38,235 nucleotides of DNA. It comes from Clostridia bacterium. GTDB taxonomy: Bacteria; Bacillota; Clostridia; Oscillospirales; Acutalibacteraceae. Where the stretch lies: positions 1 through 38,235 of the forward strand of contig JAFQRF010000003.1 of the NCBI GenBank assembly GCA_017410195.1, given 5' to 3'. The notes under the pieces were generated by a model. The model saw only the letters and a list, made by a program, of their open reading frames with translations. It ran no database searches and was not told the origin of the DNA. The translations under genes were made by a program, and so were the position numbers. Below, piece after piece: positions 23,001 to 31,273 of this stretch (position 1 is its first letter; the number at the start of each line of letters is the position of its first letter).

Positions 23001-26000
23001 GATGCCGTCCTTTGCAGGAAGTTCGGGGAGCTTAATTCTTTCGCCGTCCTTTGCGTCAATAGGTTCGGGAAGGGTTATACCATCAATAGATTCTCCATCA
23101 ATTGCGAAGCTGACTGTATAAGTTGCAAGAGTTGTAGGTTCTGATGTTGTAGGTTCTTCAACCTTTGTATATCTTGCAATAAGAGTTACATTACCCTTGG
23201 GTACATATTCATAATTTGCAGGATATCTTGCATCACCATCATACCAATAATCAAATACGTACCCTTCAAGCACAAGACCGGGAAGCTTACAATAATCTCC
23301 CGCATCTACTTTTTCGGGCTGAGGAACGATAAGTCCTTCGGGAGCACCGTTTTCGATTTCAAATGTGATTGTGTATTCGGGACGTTCTGTTGTTGAAGGA
23401 ACGATGCGATCCCATTTTGCTTCAAGCTCGATATCTTCGCCGGGCATTACATACATTGTACCTGCGGGATACTCATCAAAGCCATCTGACCAGCCTCTGA
23501 AAGTGAAGCCGTCTCTGTATGATTCGGGAAGCTCGTATTCTTCACCTGCAATAAGCTGAGCATCGCTAACCTTCGTACCCTCGCCCTCATTGAATGTGAG
23601 GTTGAAGATCTGGTTAGGTGTTGCAACGAGGTCTGCATCTTCTGCAGGCATTGTAAATGTATCACCGGGAGCATAAGTGCTTTCTCCATAGGTCCAGCCT
23701 GAGAATCTGTAACCATCGAGTGAGGGAAGAGCCTTAACGGTTATTTCCTCGCCTGCGATTAATTCAACCGAACCGTGAAGTGCGGGGAATCCTTCTTCTT
23801 CATACTCATATACGTAGCTGAGCGTGAAGAGCTCGTTGAAGATAGGCTCAAGAGCAAGGTCGCTTGCGGGAACCTTACCGTCAGCAGGAATATTCTTCCA
23901 ACCGCCAAATCTGTAGCCGTGCTTTTCGGGATTTGGCTTTGTAAGTGCGGGAATTGCTTCACCTTCGGCTGCAACGCCCGAATCATATTCGTTGCCCTGA
24001 GCATCGAGATATGTTACTTTGTAAAGCTTTGTGAAGTCTGCCTTAAGTTCTACATCTTCTGCAGGCATGGTGAAGGTTTCACCGGGCTTATAAAGCTTAT
24101 CATTCTTTGCATCATACCAGCCATTGAATCTGTAGCCGTCCTTGCTGAGGATGGGAACATTATATGACTTTCCTTCTGCGAGGAGCTGATCAATTGCTTC
24201 GGGAACGCCGTCACCTTCATCAAATGTGAGGTTATACTTGATTTCTTCCCAGATTGCCTCATATGTTTCGTCTGCAATAAGGCTTAATTCTTCACCAGGA
24301 TCAAATTCATTATCGTCGCTGTCCTTCCAGCCGAGAAGCTTGAAGCCGTCCTTGGTAATTTCTTTCTCTGTGGGAAGAGTAATCTTTGTACCGTGATAAG
24401 CTGAAACTGCTGCATCGTTTGCATCGGCGAATGTACCGCCCATGCCGTCAAACTCTGCTGTTCTTGTTGCAAGCTTGAAGTAAGCAACAAGATTATTTTC
24501 GCCGCCCTCTGTAAGTATTACCTTGAGTGCATTGTTTTCATTTTCTGTATCAGGAACAACACTGTTGTTGTTGATAAGATTTGTATAGGGATGGCGGATG
24601 GTTGCTGTTGATGTTGTGTCGTCTGTAATTTCAACAACAGCACCTTCTTCTCCGGTCTTATTGATAACAGCACCGGTAATAACTTCAGTAGAACCGTCAG
24701 CTTTGAGAACTTCAATCATCGGAGTAATGGTATATGCAATACTTCCGGGAAGAACTGCTTCCCAATCTGCATGGAACTCCATGTCCTTTGCAGGCATTAC
24801 ATCGGGAACTGTGGGAAGCCATGTGTAGTTGTATTCACCATCATCTCTTACGGGGATGGGAGGTGTGATTGTTTCGCCAGCTTCATAGGTAACGGTTGTT
24901 TCTGTCTTGTTTTCACCGTCAACAACAAAGTAGCCACCGTTTGCATAGAATGTTGCTGTGTAAGTGGGAACAACAACATCTGCCCAAACTGCCTTAAGGT
25001 TGAGGCTGTCAGCAGGCATTGTCATATTCTGAAGCTCTCCGGGAGCATAGATTACCTTATCTGTTGCATCCTCTGCATCTGCCCAACCTGCAAATGTCTT
25101 TTCATCTGTAGACCACTCGGGATCTGCGGGAACAATAGCTGAAAGATCTGAACCGAATGCGATTTCATCCTTTGCAAATGTTTCCTCACCGTCTGCAAAT
25201 GAACCGCCGTCAGCATTAAGGTTGATAACATAATTGTTAACTGTCCACTTTGCAGTAAGTGTAACATCGCCTGCAGGCATTACGAATGCCGAGGGAGCTT
25301 CGGAATCGGCAGGATTATAAATCTTACCGTCTGCGCTGCTTTCCCATCCTGCGAATGTGTGTCCTTCCTTCTGGAGAGCGGGACCGTAAACATCATTTAC
25401 CGTTACAGCTGAATCTGTTGCGTGTTTTTCAATATCGCCGACAAGCTGATCGCCATTCTTATATATTACATTATATATAAGAGCAGTCCACTTGGCTGTA
25501 TATTCTTCGCTTTCTGCAGGAAGAGTATCGGAAAGAGATGTGAGCTTGCCGTCCTCATCAAGCCAACCGTCAAATTTGTAGCCGGGCTTTACGGGATCTG
25601 CAGGCTTTGTATATTCTTCGTCAAACTTACCGTTAACGGGTTCAACAGTTGTTGCACCCTCACCGGTGTTGAATGTAAGAGTTACCTCGTTGGGAGCAAA
25701 GACTGCATAGAAGTTCTTGCCTTCGGTGCTGTCCATAACGCCGAGGTCTGCATCAGGTTCTGTTGCATCGGGATTTGTTGACCAACCCTTGAATCCGTGA
25801 CCGTACTTTTCGGGTTCCTTTCCCGGAGCAACGACTGCTTCACCGTATTTTGTTGCACTTGTTGCGAAGGGTTCTGCATCTGTTTCGTCTGCATAGAAAT
25901 ATGCGTTATAAACATTTGCGTTTTCCTTTACGGGTTCAAACTCTGTATTACCTGTGATAACATAGGGGAACGAAACGGGTTCGTTGCTTTCGTCACCCTT

Positions 26001-28199
26001 TATTTTCCATACAGTATCAAGATATCCTTCGGGAATGTCAACTGCTTCATATTCGTAACCGTACCAGATACCATCTTCAGTTGCAATGATTTCTCCTTTG
26101 CTGTCGTAGAAGGTTACGGTATAGCTTTCTTCCGTTCCTCCGAGAGGATTATACATCGCGTTGAAGCTCATGTCGCCTGTTGCCTTTTCGGGAATATCTA
26201 CATCCCAGTCAACGAAGGTATAACCGCTCATTGAAGGAGCAGCGGGAATTTCGGGTGTAGCGCCAAACTTATAAACATATCTCATTGTTCTCTCACCGTT
26301 GGGGAAGGTTGCACCTTCGCCTGCATCGAAGAGATAAACAATCTGAATATCAGCTGTTGCGATGATATCATGTGCGGGCATCTTTTCAGGCATTGCCGTA
26401 AGAGGATTGCCTTCGCCGTCTGTTACGGTAAGAGTATATTTATCCGTGGGAAGTGAGTCAAACTCATCAATCACATCGCCGAAATAAACAAGCTCTTCTT
26501 CGGCATGCTCACCGGTGATATCTTCATATTTATAAGTTAATTTATACTGATTTCTTGTGTAATAAGCTTTAAGCACGGAGGGATTTTCGGAATCTGCTTC
26601 AACTACGACACTTTCTGAGCTCTTTTCAGGAGTTCTTGTGAATTTCTCGGGATAATCAGCTTCGTCGCTGACCTGGTTTTTATCAAGAACAAATCCTTCT
26701 CTTGCAACTGCCTGAAGAGGAACGGTTGTACCTGCCTCTGCATAGAAAGAGTCAACCTGTGTGGGAACTGAGGGATATGCTCCGTTAGTATCCATCAGGT
26801 ATGTCTCAACCTTATATTCTGCAAGACCGCTGTTGTCCCACAGAGCATAAAGTGTATATCCGTCGTGAGTGAAATCAGTATTGGGCTCGTCCACTTTAAG
26901 AGCATTGAGAATCTCTGTTGTTACGTTGAGACCGTAACCCTGAAGAGTTGTTAAATCCTTGTTCTTAAGGTCGAGAACCGCAACCATTTCTTCAGAAAGG
27001 AAGTCGCCTGCTTTGGCCTTAGGAAAAGCATCCTTAAGGAAGCCGATATTGTTTGAGTTAACCTTCCAACCGAGAGCTGCGATATCCGCATTACTCATTT
27101 CGCTGAATCCGATTTCTTTGAGGATTTCATCGGTAACAAGTGCGCCCTTTGAAGTCTCGATATTTGACCAGCCGAGAAGAGTATATCCAGCTCTGGAAAC
27201 TTCCTTTTCCTTCTCGGAAACACCGCTTTCAATGGACTCCTCTATGATGCCCCTGACTTCGGCTATTTCTGCATTGTCTGAGAACTGACCGTCGTTAGCA
27301 TCAAGAAGAATGCTGCTTGTTGTTGTTATCCAACCCTCATTGCTGATAAAATTATTATCTGAAATTTCCCAGCCTTCACCAAGGGTTATGGTAAGATTTT
27401 GGTCAGCGCCGTACTTACCTTTCTGGATATTAACGAGCATTACCTTAACGCCCTTGTTATAAAGTTCAATGCTGCCTCTGAGGCTTGCAGGAATTTCAGC
27501 TTTGCCTTTTTCGTCAACAGTCATCGTTGTACCGTTGCTTCTGATTGCAAAATTGAACTCATCGTACCAGTTATCGTTTGCATCCGTAAGTAATACGGTC
27601 TTGGGAAAGGCTGTGGGGTCGAGCGAAACTATGTTATGGATAAGCTCTCTGCCTTCGAAATCTGCCTCTTCAAGATATCCTTCAGAAAGAAGATACTTAA
27701 TCTGTGCAAAACCGGTAACTTCGGATCTGTACATTTTCTTCGAGGTAAGTGCACCCTGATTCTGCACTCCGCCCGTTGCTGTTGCAGCATAGTTGGGATT
27801 TGATGCAGTTGTTACGGTAACATTCTGCTGATGAGGCTGGAATGTTGTTGCATCTGCTGATGCGGGTGCTTTGATTGCCTCAAAGTAATCCGTATCAAAA
27901 AGAAGTGCGGAAGTGATGGTGTGAGTAGCAAAGTTTGTTGAGAGATAAACTCTTGCTTTAACATATTCACCCGGGGCAGCTTTGGTTGTTTCTACCCATT
28001 TTTCGGGGAGAGGGTTGCCCTCTTCATCTGTTTTACCGCGATTTTCATTTCTGAAAAACTTGACGGTAAATGTTACGGACTCATCGCCCGCATCGGGTTC
28101 GCCGACAGCTGCAGCCGATGCCGCAACCGACATTGAACTGAAAATCATGACAATTGCAAGAAGCAAGGCCAATGATTTCTTTAAATGTGTCATAAGCAT
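20010..28199 (-). CDS. giant cell-wall protein with about 27-29 InlB-B (Flg_new) repeats
   Basis: 2729 aa. A signal peptide (~1-30) is followed by a ~300-residue N-terminal domain with cohesin-like features (GEYVKARVYLSTNFATHTI, LFDTDYFEA). A long array of Listeria-Bacteroides repeats (~330-2690) follows, each ~65-80 residues with a GY.F.GW core and an AKW/AVW end; two neighbouring copies are nearly identical (DGKVFAGWTDG). Thr/Pro/Glu linkers (TTEPTT) separate some. Before the last repeat is a hydrophobic stretch of ~55 residues (VIGGTVVSGVVIG onward). The end has an IPDTGS motif, hydrophobic segment and RKKKED, like a sortase signal. AGGAGG lies 4 nt before the ATG at 28199 and 10 nt before another at 28193; either could be used. 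Role: likely adhesive surface fibre. Confidence 0.93.
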   Translation of the reverse strand: MLMTHLKKSLALLLAIVMIFSSMSVAASAAAVGEPDAGDESVTFTVKFFRNENRGKTDEEGNPLPEKWVETTKAAPGEYVKARVYLSTNFATHTITSALLFDTDYFEAIKAPASADATTFQPHQQNVTVTTASNPNYAATATGGVQNQGALTSKKMYRSEVTGFAQIKYLLSEGYLEEADFEGRELIHNIVSLDPTAFPKTVLLTDANDNWYDEFNFAIRSNGTTMTVDEKGKAEIPASLRGSIELYNKGVKVMLVNIQKGKYGADQNLTITLGEGWEISDNNFISNEGWITTTSSILLDANDGQFSDNAEIAEVRGIIEESIESGVSEKEKEVSRAGYTLLGWSNIETSKGALVTDEILKEIGFSEMSNADIAALGWKVNSNNIGFLKDAFPKAKAGDFLSEEMVAVLDLKNKDLTTLQGYGLNVTTEILNALKVDEPNTDFTHDGYTLYALWDNSGLAEYKVETYLMDTNGAYPSVPTQVDSFYAEAGTTVPLQAVAREGFVLDKNQVSDEADYPEKFTRTPEKSSESVVVEADSENPSVLKAYYTRNQYKLTYKYEDITGEHAEEELVYFGDVIDEFDSLPTDKYTLTVTDGEGNPLTAMPEKMPAHDIIATADIQIVYLFDAGEGATFPNGERTMRYVYKFGATPEIPAAPSMSGYTFVDWDVDIPEKATGDMSFNAMYNPLGGTEESYTVTFYDSKGEIIATEDGIWYGYEYEAVDIPEGYLDTVWKIKGDESNEPVSFPYVITGNTEFEPVKENANVYNAYFYADETDAEPFATSATKYGEAVVAPGKEPEKYGHGFKGWSTNPDATEPDADLGVMDSTEGKNFYAVFAPNEVTLTFNTGEGATTVEPVNGKFDEEYTKPADPVKPGYKFDGWLDEDGKLTSLSDTLPAESEEYTAKWTALIYNVIYKNGDQLVGDIEKHATDSAVTVNDVYGPALQKEGHTFAGWESSADGKIYNPADSEAPSAFVMPAGDVTLTAKWTVNNYVINLNADGGSFADGEETFAKDEIAFGSDLSAIVPADPEWSTDEKTFAGWADAEDATDKVIYAPGELQNMTMPADSLNLKAVWADVVVPTYTATFYANGGYFVVDGENKTETTVTYEAGETITPPIPVRDDGEYNYTWLPTVPDVMPAKDMEFHADWEAVLPGSIAYTITPMIEVLKADGSTEVITGAVINKTGEEGAVVEITDDTTSTATIRHPYTNLINNNSVVPDTENENNALKVILTEGGENNLVAYFKLATRTAEFDGMGGTFADANDAAVSAYHGTKITLPTEKEITKDGFKLLGWKDSDDNEFDPGEELSLIADETYEAIWEEIKYNLTFDEGDGVPEAIDQLLAEGKSYNVPILSKDGYRFNGWYDAKNDKLYKPGETFTMPAEDVELKADFTKLYKVTYLDAQGNEYDSGVAAEGEAIPALTKPNPEKHGYRFGGWKNIPADGKVPASDLALEPIFNELFTLSYVYEYEEEGFPALHGSVELIAGEEITVKALPSLDGYRFSGWTYGESTYAPGDTFTMPAEDADLVATPNQIFNLTFNEGEGTKVSDAQLIAGEEYELPESYRDGFTFRGWSDGFDEYPAGTMYVMPGEDIELEAKWDRIVPSTTERPEYTITFEIENGAPEGLIVPQPEKVDAGDYCKLPGLVLEGYVFDYWYDGDARYPANYEYVPKGNVTLIARYTKVEEPTTSEPTTLATYTVSFAIDGESIDGITLPEPIDAKDGERIKLPELPAKDGIKFSGWFDEGNGTFPAGYMYRVDGNVTLVARWEEIPTEPTTTEPTTIAKYALIFDEDGGSEVADMNLAEGESIYLPKTSKDGKVFAGWTDGANTYDVGEKFTMPANPVELKAVWEEATTVPAPTEPTTVVKYALTFDEDDGSEVDDVELAEGDSINLPKTSKDGKVFAGWTDGTKTYESGDKFTMPANPVELKAVWNDIPTEPTKYTLSFNTNGGSAVADKTLLPGAVINLPKTELKDHEFVAWEDKDGNRYDAGDEFKMPEGNAELTAIWKKILPVDYDLGYAYIGEVIPENAPEVPETKKVTEGTLVTVADVPMVDGYKFSGWYYNGSIVTSFTMPKADVTLEGVWTVDLSDEKIYTVTYTFDGNAPADATVPVPVNVKEGETVTLAEVPTAEGYTFDGWYYGTEIVTSFTMPGNDVTITGKWTVNKYDITLDANGGEFEDGSAQFTDTVEYGKDLDDVLPDVPQKEGYTFVGWVDEDGNPIPETMPDGPIDATAEWKINEYTITFDSNGGSEVPAATYEYGATVAEPVAPTRAGFIFKGWEPALPATMPANDLKVKAVWEAEPGVETFEFTADANGGAFADGSTSIEKELAEGEAIGELPTPTRDGYEFTGWEGIPEDGKMPASDLKITATWKEIVPEPETHKVTYYLVKGEDGVAEAYTSKTFKEGEALTHPDVEIEGFTFKGWTDKDGNPLPETMGTEDIEAYANLEINSYKVTYYLAAGEVYEEYADVKFASEVPVPADPTKEGYIFAGWEPAVASTMPAHDLTYTAKWVTIPVGGEEYTARYVVDGKTYALYVLEEGDSIPVPAAPTKFGFVFVGWEPEVPATMPGENVEFEAQWEVDKTFLGIVIGGTVVSGVVIGSVIGANAAWITGISIVGGIIVIVGAAALIKHTHTVTFMVDGEVYKVYKVVEGTKIPVPADPAKDGAEFAGWNPEVPEKMGNTDLVFEATWEDVGADVDVVIPDTGSFAGVAAFAVISGAAAAAYVIARKKKED

Positions 28200-28254
28200 T
28201 TTTCCTCCTTAATGCTTGAAAGCCGACAAGCGACACTTTCATATATTACAGTTT

Positions 28255-28283
28255 ATTCTATCACAATAACTTTTTAATTTCAA
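28255..28283 (-). promoter_or_regulatory. promoter of the giant repeat protein gene
   Basis: On the minus strand TTGAAA, 17-bp spacer, TGA plus TAGAAT (extended -10), with a ~50-nt leader to the ribosome binding site. No clear terminator of the preceding symporter gene is visible between 28284 and 28356. Confidence 0.75.
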
Positions 28284-28356
28284 TAGCTTTTTATAAATAA
28301 ATATATATAAATAAAGGAATTTTTTTATACAACTCCGATAAACTGACTGTTTTTGA

Positions 28357-29862
28357 TTACTCTGCCGTTTCGGAATCGAGAACCTTTGCCGCACGGATTT
28401 TTGCAAGCTCATACATCATGGTATCTCTTGTTTTTCCGTGAACATTGAAGAAGAGAAGGCTGACGCCTTTCATAAATCTTCCGATTGCGGGAGCAAGAGC
28501 AAATACCGTCCATATGCCGGCGAGCATGCTCGGGTCTGTCTGCGGAATCTGAACACCGTTTGCATTGAGAAGCGGAACGTAATGAATTGCCGCAACCGCA
28601 AAAGCACTTATCATTTTTGCTGCTGCATTTGAAAGAAGCTTGAAGTATTCCATAGCCGCAGTAATGGTCGCTTCATTACGCACGCCGGATTTCCATTCAA
28701 CGTAATCGTAAAGATCTCCGTTAAGCGCCGTGCTGCAGTATCTCTGAATGCTGTTAAGAGAACCGCAGAAGGTAAGCGCAATAATAACCCATATAAGGTT
28801 GAGAATAAAGTGATCTTCGCCAAACGGCTTATATCCGACAAGCCACATGACAAAATAGCACGCGCCGCAGAACATATAACTGCCTGCCGCAAGATTTCTC
28901 AGACCGAATTTCTTTGTAAGCTTCGGAGCGAGCGGAAGCACGAAATAGCTGGGCAAGCCGGTAAAAAGGCCTGCAATTGTTCCGTAAGAAAGTCTGCCCA
29001 TGCAGTTAAGCCAGAAGAAATCTTCAACCATTGTACCTGTGCTTTTACCGACTGCAAAGAAGTTCTTTATAAGAAGAACCCACATCGGACGGCAGGTACC
29101 GATGGTTTTGAAAGTTTTGATAAGACCCATCTGCTTCATATCATCTCTCGTCGCAAGCGGCATACGCTCCTTGAGAGAAAAGAAACCGTAAATTCTGAAC
29201 GCAATAACACAGCAAACGAAAACTGCCGCACCACCGGTATATATGCTTCTTGAGCCGACTTTGAGAATATTCGGCAAAAAGTCAACTATAACCGGGAAAA
29301 GCGATGGCAGCCATACACCGACCAGGTCAGCGTAAGCATCCGTTGCAATGAGTCTGTTTCGTTCAATCGGATTCGGCGTTATGTTGAAAAGAATAATCTG
29401 ATAGCTTGTATTATAAAATGAATTTGCAATGGAGCCTATGTAGTTACAAAGCAGAAAAGCAATAAACAGGCTTGACTGCGACATGGACGTCGGAAGTGTC
29501 CATGGAATAAAAGACGCACCAACCCAGAACGGGAGAGTCAAAATAATATAAGGACGCACACGACCCCAACGGGTTCTTGTTCTGTCAATTATAAGACCGG
29601 AAATTGCGTTATCCACCGTGTCGGCAATCATGCTGACGGTCTCCGCATATCCCCATGTTGTTGCGTTTATGCCAAGGAACTGCGTTGCAAAAAAGAAAAG
29701 CTTTTTGCTGAACGTGTTCCACATCGTGTCGCCCATACCCGAAAGAATATAAGCAACATAATGTTTGGGGCTGAGATACATTTTGTGCTGCTGGTCAACC
29801 TGTCTTCTGACCGCTTCACCATCCGCTTCGGGAACCGGAACGGCTGTTTTTTCAGCTGCCAA
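28357..29862 (-). CDS. GPH-family sugar:cation symporter (MelB/MFS_2 type)
   Basis: About 501 aa with ~12 membrane segments. The N-terminal part has the GPH pattern: a YILSGMGDTMWN helix, then MIADTVDNAISGLIIDRTRTRWGRVRPYI, the DR.R.RWGR.RP signature after the second helix with a conserved Asp for cation coupling. It likely imports a glycoside, pentoside or hexuronide with Na+ or H+; the substrate cannot be told. A charged N-terminal tail of ~30 residues precedes the first helix. A GTG at 29871 lies inside the AGGAAGG ribosome binding site, so the TTG at 29862, 8 nt after it, is the likelier start. No glycosidase is adjacent; a metallophosphoesterase gene is upstream behind a strong terminator. 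Confidence 0.88.
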   Translation of the reverse strand: MAAEKTAVPVPEADGEAVRRQVDQQHKMYLSPKHYVAYILSGMGDTMWNTFSKKLFFFATQFLGINATTWGYAETVSMIADTVDNAISGLIIDRTRTRWGRVRPYIILTLPFWVGASFIPWTLPTSMSQSSLFIAFLLCNYIGSIANSFYNTSYQIILFNITPNPIERNRLIATDAYADLVGVWLPSLFPVIVDFLPNILKVGSRSIYTGGAAVFVCCVIAFRIYGFFSLKERMPLATRDDMKQMGLIKTFKTIGTCRPMWVLLIKNFFAVGKSTGTMVEDFFWLNCMGRLSYGTIAGLFTGLPSYFVLPLAPKLTKKFGLRNLAAGSYMFCGACYFVMWLVGYKPFGEDHFILNLIWVIIALTFCGSLNSIQRYCSTALNGDLYDYVEWKSGVRNEATITAAMEYFKLLSNAAAKMISAFAVAAIHYVPLLNANGVQIPQTDPSMLAGIWTVFALAPAIGRFMKGVSLLFFNVHGKTRDTMMYELAKIRAAKVLDSETAE

Positions 29863-29909
29863 TTGCTTCACCTTCCTTTAAAAATTCAGACTTATTCCAT
29901 AGTAATCCT

Positions 29910-29940
29910 ATTATACAGAGTATTCTATAATATTGCGCAA
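29910..29940 (-). promoter_or_regulatory. weak promoter candidate of the symporter gene
   Basis: A perfect TATAAT on the minus strand (29915-29910) with TTGCGC 19 bp upstream, an over-long spacer and poor -35. It lies just after the terminator of the preceding gene, where a promoter is expected. Confidence 0.35.
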
Positions 29941-29944
29941 AAAA

Positions 29945-29985
29945 AATCAAGCATATTTAAAGATTTTTCTTAAATATGCTTGATT
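29945..29985 (-). terminator. terminator of the metallophosphoesterase gene
   Basis: On the minus strand a ~16-bp stem AATCAAGCATATTTAA/TTAAATATGCTTGATT is followed directly by a run of eight T. It begins 8 nt after the stop codon. Confidence 0.9.
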
Positions 29986-29992
29986 TCACGTT

Positions 29993-31207
29993 TTATAATT
30001 CTATTTTTTCACTAAGAAGAGGTTTTTCACTGACTGTTTTCCAGAAGCTTCCCGCATAAATTTCAACCTGATAGGTCTCGTTTTTGCGGAGTTCATCAAA
30101 TGTAACACTCAGCTTTTCGGGCATATCATAAAAATAATATTCACTCCAGATTGCTGTGTTTCGGACTGTTACACCGTCGCTGTTTTTAACAATTACATTG
30201 TAGTCATCAACATAAACATCGTTGGTTTTTGCCTGATCAAAGGTAACCGTAAAGCCGTTATCGGTTACATCAGAAATAACCGCTTTTGCATTCTCTTCAA
30301 ACCAGGGTGCATCGGTTGTCTTATATCGTGCATCGGTATAAAGGAATGACTTAACATCCCAGGCAGAATCAATTTTCCATGTCATGGGGAAGAAATTTGA
30401 GGTGATGAGATCATAAGGATAAACTCTGACTCTCATATCGGCATCTGCCTCAACAATAAGCATCTGCGCCGCCTTCTCTTTTCCGGGCGGAATTGTGCTG
30501 CAGGACTTATCGAACTCATCAAGCTCAAAATAGCTGAGAGTACCGGTTCCGAGACATGTAAAATGCCTCTGATGAATTGAACGCGGGTCATTGATAGGTG
30601 CATGGGAATGACCCGAGAAATTGATTATCTGAGGATAATTCATGAGAATATCGGTCAGTTCATCCTCGCCCCAATTTGCGCTGCCGTAAACTGTTCCCAT
30701 GATATGAGGATGCTGAAAGAAGAAAATGGGTCTCCTGGGGTCATCCTCGGCTGCTTTTTTCAGCTCAGCTTTGACCCACGCCCTTTTTGCATCGTCAAAA
30801 TGACATCCGTTGGTACTTGTCACATTTATAAAATGATATCCGTTTATTACATTATGAGTATCAGGCTCCTGGTTGTATATTTCCTTGAATTTTTCATGCG
30901 CTGCAGTCTCACCCTCTCCGTGAAATTCATGGCTTGCCATGGAAAGACAAACCTTGGTTTCAGCTTTGAGGTTACGGTCAAGAGTATCCTTGAATGCGAG
31001 CATCTGTGTTCTCGAACCGCTTGTTGCAAAGTCGCCGACAACATAAAGAGCATCCAGCTTTGAATATTTCTCTTTTTCACTAAGCTCATATGTGGTTTTG
31101 ATTGCAAGCTCCATTCTTTCACGCTCAACGGAATGCTCATCCCTGTAATGTACGTCGCTGACAACCATAAATCTCAGCACGGGATTGAAATTTTTGTCAA
31201 AAGCCAT
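29993..31207 (-). CDS. calcineurin-like metallophosphoesterase
   Basis: 404 aa, no signal peptide, so probably cytosolic. It hydrolyses a phosphoester; the substrate is unknown. Metal-site motifs in order: D18-x-H20 (SDVHY), G-D59 (VVGDF), ASHE at 91-94 where GNHE is usual, H166 (FQHPH), and G199-H-S-H202. The changed third motif (Asn replaced by Ser) is odd, since that Asn normally binds the second metal and the phosphate; H93 and E94 remain. A C-terminal fibronectin-like beta domain follows (~305-400; NGFTVTFDQ, YQVEIYAG). The start ATG has AAAGGGGT upstream. It lies 66 nt after the PPC protein gene with a hairpin between. Confidence 0.87.
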   Translation of the reverse strand: MAFDKNFNPVLRFMVVSDVHYRDEHSVERERMELAIKTTYELSEKEKYSKLDALYVVGDFATSGSRTQMLAFKDTLDRNLKAETKVCLSMASHEFHGEGETAAHEKFKEIYNQEPDTHNVINGYHFINVTSTNGCHFDDAKRAWVKAELKKAAEDDPRRPIFFFQHPHIMGTVYGSANWGEDELTDILMNYPQIINFSGHSHAPINDPRSIHQRHFTCLGTGTLSYFELDEFDKSCSTIPPGKEKAAQMLIVEADADMRVRVYPYDLITSNFFPMTWKIDSAWDVKSFLYTDARYKTTDAPWFEENAKAVISDVTDNGFTVTFDQAKTNDVYVDDYNVIVKNSDGVTVRNTAIWSEYYFYDMPEKLSVTFDELRKNETYQVEIYAGSFWKTVSEKPLLSEKIEL

Positions 31208-31229
31208 ATAATACCCCTTTCAATGTTTT

Positions 31230-31254
31230 ACGGGGCTGCAAAAAACAGCCCCGT
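31230..31254 (-). terminator. GC-rich hairpin between the PPC-protein and phosphoesterase genes
   Basis: A 9-bp stem ACGGGGCTG/CAGCCCCGT with an A-rich (minus: T-rich) loop. On the minus strand no T-tract follows (AAAACATTG), so it may be a partial terminator or an mRNA-end stabiliser that lets some transcription into the phosphoesterase gene. Confidence 0.5.
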
Positions 31255-31273
31255 TTGAAAATTCTTTAAAAGA

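Noticed and set aside
28357-28360. Terminator for the symporter gene in the gap before the giant repeat gene
   Set aside because: I looked through 28200-28356 and saw only A/T-rich sequence and a promoter, no convincing hairpin with a T-tract.
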